A stretch of DNA of 64,000 nt, from positions 3,618,001-3,682,000 of the forward strand of contig NZ_JAVIZX010000001.1 in the NCBI RefSeq assembly GCF_031453675.1, written 5' to 3'. The first letter of the stretch is position 1, and every line of letters begins with the position of its first letter. The stretch comes from Paracidovorax wautersii. GTDB taxonomy: Bacteria; Pseudomonadota; Gammaproteobacteria; Burkholderiales; Burkholderiaceae_C. The position numbers were made by a program, and so were the translations under genes. Positions 59,758 through 64,000 of this stretch are shown here, one piece after another. The notes beneath the pieces were generated by a model. It made no database searches, had not been told where the DNA came from, and saw nothing but the letters and a program-made list of their open reading frames with translations.

Positions 59758-60925
59758 AGAACCCTCCCCTGCGCTCCGATCTGGACGCGCACTTTGGGCC
59801 CTCGGCTTCCGGCCGTTCTACCTGCTCGCCAGCGTATTTGCGGCACTCTCAATTCCGCTGTGGGCATTGCAGTTCTCGGGGTACCTGCCCCACGCGTATC
59901 TGGCAGGACCGCTGTGGCATGCCCATGAAATGCTGTTCGGCTTTGCGCTGGCCGTGATCGTCGGCTTCTTGTTCACCGCCGGACGCAACTGGACGGGACG
60001 CCCCACGCCCACAGGCCCTCTGCTGATGGCGCTGGCGGCCCTCTGGCTGATCGCGCGGGTGCTGGTTCTAACCCCTTACGCCACGGCGGCCGCCGTCGCC
60101 AACGTCGGCTTTCCGGCCGCGGCCGCGGTGGCTTTAGGGGTGCCTTTCGTGCAGGCACGCAACCGCCGCAATTACTTCTTCGTCGCCTTGCTGGGCTTGA
60201 TGGCGGTGGCTGCGCTGTGCTTTCACCTCGCCCACCTGGGCAAAGCCGCCCTGCCCGCCTGGCAAGGCATTCGCGTCGCACTCGACGTGGTGCTGTTCAT
60301 CCTCGTGGTCATGGGGGGCCGCGTGATCCCGATGTTCACCAACAACGGCGTTCCCGGGGCGCAGGCCGCCAAGAAGCCCTGGCTCGAGAAGACCGCGCTG
60401 GGCTGCGTTCTGGCCGTGCTGGCATTGGATGCCATGGGCGTGCAAGGCTCTGTCCTGGCCCTCGTCACCCTCCTGGCCTGCGTAGCCCACGCCAGCCGCT
60501 GGACGCTTTGGCAACCCTGGAAGACGCTGGGGGTCCCGCTGGTGTGGGTGCTGCACCTGGCCTATCTGTGGATTCCGGTGCATCTGCTGCTGCGTGCGTT
60601 GGGAGAATGGGGTTGGGTCGCCCCCACCTTGGCGACGCATGCGCTCACGGTCGGCGCGATCGGTGGATTGGTCATCGGCATGATGACCCGCACGGCCCGG
60701 GGCCACACGGGGCGGCCGTTGCGCGCCGATCGCTATGAGACGGCCTGCTACGGTTTCATTCTTTTGGCGGCTGCCGTGCGGGTGTTTCTGCCGTGGCTGG
60801 CGCCGACGCAGACCGTCCATGCCATGCTCGTGTCGGCCTGTCTGTGGTCGGCGGGGTTCGGGATCTATGCCATCCGGTATTGGCCCATCCTGTCGCGGCC
60901 ACGGGTAGACGGCCGGCCGGGCTAG
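59735..60925 (+). CDS. nnrS: NnrS family membrane protein
   Basis: A 396-residue heme- and copper-containing membrane protein family that protects against NO. It has FRPFYLLAS at the N-terminus, WHAHEMLFGFALAVIVGFLFTAGRNWTG, GGRVIPMFTNN and ATHALTVGAIGGLVIGMMTRTARGHTGR, all NnrS hallmarks. The start is ATG 59735 or 59747; both overlap the previous gene. Last gene of the FNR/NsrR-controlled unit. Confidence 0.94.
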   Translation: MAHLMSIEEPSPALRSGRALWALGFRPFYLLASVFAALSIPLWALQFSGYLPHAYLAGPLWHAHEMLFGFALAVIVGFLFTAGRNWTGRPTPTGPLLMALAALWLIARVLVLTPYATAAAVANVGFPAAAAVALGVPFVQARNRRNYFFVALLGLMAVAALCFHLAHLGKAALPAWQGIRVALDVVLFILVVMGGRVIPMFTNNGVPGAQAAKKPWLEKTALGCVLAVLALDAMGVQGSVLALVTLLACVAHASRWTLWQPWKTLGVPLVWVLHLAYLWIPVHLLLRALGEWGWVAPTLATHALTVGAIGGLVIGMMTRTARGHTGRPLRADRYETACYGFILLAAAVRVFLPWLAPTQTVHAMLVSACLWSAGFGIYAIRYWPILSRPRVDGRPG

Positions 60926-61118
60926 CGACCCCTTCAGGCACCTGAGCGACGCCGACGACTTTGCTACGTCGCAGTGGGAGGGTGCCGCTGGGTTTGCAGT
61001 TAATGATGCGTGTGGCCGTGACGCAGGCCCCAGGTCCTCTGCCCATACGGCCTTCCCGCCTACAGGAATGGCGCCATGCGGCCATTACCCTCGATCTGTT
61101 TTGATTTGTTACACACGC

Positions 61119-61481
61119 ATGACCAGCCACGCCATCCTGGTAGAAGACAGCGCCACCATCCGCGACACGTTGATTCCTGCCATGCACGAGTTGGCGGATA
61201 TCGATGTGGTCGCCACCGCCGAGACCGTGCTGGAAGCCCTGGCCGCCAGCGACCATTGTGACTGGGGCCTGATGGTGCTGGACCTGTTTCTCAAGGAAGG
61301 CTCCGGCCTGACCGTGCTTGAGCGGCTGCGCCACCGTCCGCGGCACCAGCGCATCGTGGTGCTGACCAACTACGCCACGCCCGACATCCGCGAGCGTTGC
61401 GCTCGCCTGGGTGCCAATGCGGTCTTCGACAAGTCGACCGAACTGGACGCGTTCTTCGAAGACTGCGTGCAAGTCCACTGA
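61119..61481 (+). CDS. Stand-alone response regulator, paralogue of the 34.3-kb regulator
   Basis: A 120-residue receiver domain with E9/D10, D55 (MVLDLFLKEGSG) and NYATPDIRERCARLGANAVFDKSTELDAFFE. It aligns along its whole length with the protein at 34315-34764. No output domain. It follows nnrS by 193 nt and converges on the MATE gene across a palindromic repeat. It may compete or cooperate with its paralogue as a phosphoacceptor. Confidence 0.9.
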   Translation: MTSHAILVEDSATIRDTLIPAMHELADIDVVATAETVLEALAASDHCDWGLMVLDLFLKEGSGLTVLERLRHRPRHQRIVVLTNYATPDIRERCARLGANAVFDKSTELDAFFEDCVQVH

Positions 61482-61536
61482 TCTCGGTACGAATGCCGCA
61501 TCCGCGGTCAGCCCGCAATCGTGCACATCGGTATGC

Positions 61537-61600
61537 GCTATTGTATTTATAGCTGCATGCGCTTATCAATCAAGCGCTAGAGGCTGATTTTATCTAAATC
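61537..61600 (+). repeat. Palindromic repeat copy in regulator / MATE convergent gap
   Basis: GCTATTGTATTTATAGC hairpin, then GCGCTTatcaatcAAGCGC and TAGAGGCTGATTTTATCTAA. Its end provides the TAG stop of the MATE gene. Same family as the copies at 11512 and 17496. Confidence 0.8.
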
Positions 61601-63045
61601 CGCTGCTGCAGTGCCGCCAGGCTCCGGATCGAGCGCGGCCGGCCCACGGGCCCGAACCAGGCCCCGCCAGCGATGACTGCCGCATTGATCGTGCTGTAGG
61701 CCACCAGCGCCACGGCCTGCGCCGCGAACACCATGGGCAGGCCCCCGCCGGCCTGCAACGCCCACCAGCCGCCCAGGCCGGCCACCGCCAAACGCACCAC
61801 GTTGCCGATCACCGGCCAGCCGAGCCGCCCCGCGCCCTGGGACGCGAAATACAACGCGAGGCCCAACCCGAAGAATCCATAGGCCGGGCCGACGATACGC
61901 AGGTACTGCGTGCCGGCAGCCAGCATGGCCGGGTCATGGCCGAACAGGCTGAGCCAAGCCACCGGAAACAGCGCGGCAGCCAGGCCGATCGCCTCGGTGA
62001 GGCCGAAGGCCAGCGCCGCCCCGATCCACGTCGCCCGCAGCGCGCGCTCCGTTCGGCCCGCGCCCATGCAGGTCCCCACGATGGTGACCAGCGGTGCGCC
62101 CAGGCCGAACACCAGCGGCACCAGCAGATATTCCAGGCGCGATGCCGTGCCGTAGCCCGCGATGGCGGCGGGGCCGAAGTGACCCGCCAGCGCGGTCGCG
62201 ATGCCGATGGCGAGGTTGGTCGCTACCGTGGAGACAGCGCCCAGCAGTCCGACGCGCAGGATGTTCCAGAACAAGGCGCCGCGGCATTGCAGACCGGCGC
62301 GCGTCAGCCGAAGCAGGCTGCCGCTCGAGCGCAGGTACACGCACAGGGCCACTGTGCCGCCCAGGTAGTACAGCAGCAGGGCCAGCGCCCCACCCGCGAT
62401 GCCCATGGCCGGCACGGGCCCCCAGCCGAAGATCAGCACGGGCGACACGGGAATCAGCAGCACCGTGCCCACGGAAACCACTTTGGCCGGAAGCGCCATG
62501 TTGCCGGTGCCGCGCACCACCGCGGCCAGCGAGTTGAAGACCCAGATCAGCACCGCGCCGGCGAACACGATGTGCGAATAGGTGAGCGCGGCCTCCAGCG
62601 AGGCGCCCTCCCCGCCCATGGCGCGGTAGAGCGCCTCACCGCCCCACCACAGTGCCACTGTGAAGAACAGGCCGAAGCCCACGCCGATCACCACGCCCGC
62701 CCAGGCAAGCGACTCCGCCTGCGCCCGGTCGCGCTGCCCCAGCGCCCGGGCAATGGCCGAGGCGATGCCGCCGCCCATCGCGCCGCCGGAAGTCATCTGC
62801 ATCAGCATGACGATGGGAAACACCAGCGCCATGCCGGCCAACGCATCGGTGCCGAGCCGGCCGATGAACCAGGTCTCGATGAGGCCCGCCGAGGCCTGCG
62901 CCACCATGATGAGCACATTGGGCAGGGCCAGGCGCAACAGCAGCGGCGTCAGCGGCGCCTCCAGAAGGCGGCGCGTGCGGGGATCGATGTCGGGGGAGGT
63001 GGGAGAGGACATGGGCGTCAGCAGTGGAGGGACCGGGCCGGTCAC
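61594..63045 (-). CDS. MATE family efflux transporter
   Basis: A 483-residue, 12-helix cation/drug antiporter with the MATE internal duplication. It shows LALPNVLIMVAQASAGLIETWFIG at the first helix, GGAMGGGIASAIARALG, GTASRLEYLLVPLVFGLGAPLVTIVG and PAYGFFGLGLALYFASQG. The GTG at 63045 overlaps the MFS stop by 4 nt; an ATG at 63012 is an alternative. The stop lies inside the palindromic repeat. Confidence 0.92.
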   Translation of the reverse strand: MTGPVPPLLTPMSSPTSPDIDPRTRRLLEAPLTPLLLRLALPNVLIMVAQASAGLIETWFIGRLGTDALAGMALVFPIVMLMQMTSGGAMGGGIASAIARALGQRDRAQAESLAWAGVVIGVGFGLFFTVALWWGGEALYRAMGGEGASLEAALTYSHIVFAGAVLIWVFNSLAAVVRGTGNMALPAKVVSVGTVLLIPVSPVLIFGWGPVPAMGIAGGALALLLYYLGGTVALCVYLRSSGSLLRLTRAGLQCRGALFWNILRVGLLGAVSTVATNLAIGIATALAGHFGPAAIAGYGTASRLEYLLVPLVFGLGAPLVTIVGTCMGAGRTERALRATWIGAALAFGLTEAIGLAAALFPVAWLSLFGHDPAMLAAGTQYLRIVGPAYGFFGLGLALYFASQGAGRLGWPVIGNVVRLAVAGLGGWWALQAGGGLPMVFAAQAVALVAYSTINAAVIAGGAWFGPVGRPRSIRSLAALQQRI

Positions 63046-64000
63046 GCGGGCCGAGGGGCCACGGGAACCCCGGATGGCGGGGAGCGGCGGATGAGCAGAA
63101 CCAGACCCGCCGCGACAAGGCAGGCGGCGCCAGCTGCGTAGAGAGCCGGGCTATAGGTGAGCAGCAGCGTGCGGGTGAGGCCCGCGCCCCAGGCGGCGGC
63201 CGCAGCGCCCAGCTGATGCGCCGCGAAGATCCAGCCGAACACCAGCCCGACCTTCTGCGCGCCGAAGGTCGCGCCCGCGAGCTTGACCGTCGGCGGCACG
63301 GTGGCGATCCAGTCCAGCCCGTAGAACATGGCGAACAGGCCGAGTCCGTAGAAAGTGAACTCCGAATGCGGCAGCCAGAACAGCGACAGGCCCCGCAGGC
63401 CGTAATACCAGAACAGCAGCTTGCGGTTGTCGTACCGGTCCGAGAGCCAGCCCGACAGGATGGTGCCCACGAAGTCGAACGCGCCCATCATCGCCAGTAC
63501 GGAGGCGGCCGGCACGGCGCCCATGCCGTTGTCGCCGCACAGCGAAATGAAATGCGTCTGCACCAGCCCGTTCGTGGACAAACCGCAGATGAAGAAGGTG
63601 GCGAACAGAATCCAGAACGTGCCGCTGCGCGATGCCTCGGCCAGGGCCTTGAACGGCGTTGCGAAGTTCATCGCCATGGTGGGCGGCGGCGCAGCGCCAG
63701 CCGGCACCGTATCGCCATAGGCCGCCAGGCCGACGTCGGCGGGCCGGTTGCGCACGAAAGCCAGGGCCATTGCGCCCACCACCGCGCAGGCGATGAAGAT
63801 GGGCGCAATGGCCGAGCGCCATCCCCAGTGCTCGATCATCCAGGCGGCAAAGGGCAGAAAAGCCAGTTGCCCGGTCGCGGCGCTGGCTGTGAGGATTCCC
63901 ACCACCAGCCCGCGCCGGGCCACGAACCAGCGGTTGGCCACCACGGCACCCAGCACCAGCGCCGTCAGACCGGTGCCCAGACCCAGCAGCAGGCTCCACA
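63042..64000 (-). CDS. MFS transporter (partial, N-terminus outside window)
   Basis: The frame is open to the window end and continues upstream through WSLLLGLGTGLTALVLGAVV. About 318 residues are visible, with MFS segments GVGxVA-like RRGLVVGILTASAATGQLAFLPF, FVGTILSGWLSDRYDNRKLL and GATFGAQKVGLVFGWIFAAHQLGAA. The RhmT/oxalate-formate-type MFS layout suggests a carboxylate or similar anion, but this is not firm. It is co-translated with the MATE gene. Confidence 0.88.
   Translation of the reverse strand, partial: WSLLLGLGTGLTALVLGAVVANRWFVARRGLVVGILTASAATGQLAFLPFAAWMIEHWGWRSAIAPIFIACAVVGAMALAFVRNRPADVGLAAYGDTVPAGAAPPPTMAMNFATPFKALAEASRSGTFWILFATFFICGLSTNGLVQTHFISLCGDNGMGAVPAASVLAMMGAFDFVGTILSGWLSDRYDNRKLLFWYYGLRGLSLFWLPHSEFTFYGLGLFAMFYGLDWIATVPPTVKLAGATFGAQKVGLVFGWIFAAHQLGAAAAAWGAGLTRTLLLTYSPALYAAGAACLVAAGLVLLIRRSPPSGVPVAPRPA

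Overview
The window is high-GC DNA, coding almost throughout, from a beta-proteobacterium. The gene families point to Comamonadaceae, most likely an Acidovorax/Paracidovorax relative. These include two Bug-type tricarboxylate-transporter binding proteins, a PE-LIG-POL LigD with a bacterial Ku, and NnrS with FNR/NsrR-type promoter sites. A short palindromic repeat that I associate with Comamonadaceae genomes also recurs. This placement is an inference from gene content, not a database result. I saw no tRNA, rRNA, insertion sequence or CRISPR array.

Region by region. 0-10 kb: a divergent GntR regulator, cut by the window edge, faces a complete propionyl-CoA to succinyl-CoA operon (mcm, meaB, pccB, pccA and an epimerase-like VOC protein). 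NYN-domain, DUF1963 and YdcF genes are interleaved, and the operon ends at a strong terminator. bioB follows and would supply the biotin for PccA. 11.6-14.5 kb: an orphan Bug protein, small hypotheticals and a DJ-1/PfpI protein. 14.7-30 kb: DNA repair. A ligase-associated exonuclease and ATP-dependent ligase are separated from their usual partners (DEXH helicase and PdeM) by an opposing five-gene catabolic block. That block holds Bug, an aconitase-type dehydratase pair, a PEP-mutase/isocitrate-lyase-type lyase and a GntR regulator. Ku, LigD and a large HPII catalase follow. 32.5-37.4 kb: a YqcI/YcgG (GntA-like) and DUF1989 pair, a stand-alone response regulator, an SDR, an OBAP-family lipoprotein and small hypotheticals.

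37.4-51.1 kb: a tightly overlapping minus-strand operon glgB-glgC-glgX-treZ-(malQ-treY fusion)-glgA for glycogen and trehalose. 51.4-57.8 kb: a divergent stressosome-type signalling operon. It holds RsbR, RsbS, RsbT, a fused HATPase-SpoIIE phosphatase, a histidine kinase and a REC-PAS-kinase-REC hybrid, and a LuxR-type regulator follows. 57.8-61 kb: an FNR box plus an NsrR-like operator in front of DUF2249, MIP18-family, NnrS-like and NnrS genes, i.e. a nitric-oxide/low-oxygen module. 61-64 kb: a second stand-alone response regulator paralogous to the one at 34.3 kb, then a MATE exporter and an MFS transporter running off the window.

From 14.7 to 61 kb most of the window therefore reads as a stress-survival region: end-joining, catalase, compatible solute and storage polymer, stressosome and NO defence. 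The most unusual structural signal is the palindromic repeat. Three copies sit in convergent gene gaps. Three more sit inside coding sequence (mcm, meaB, the helicase), in the same orientation and the same reading frame.
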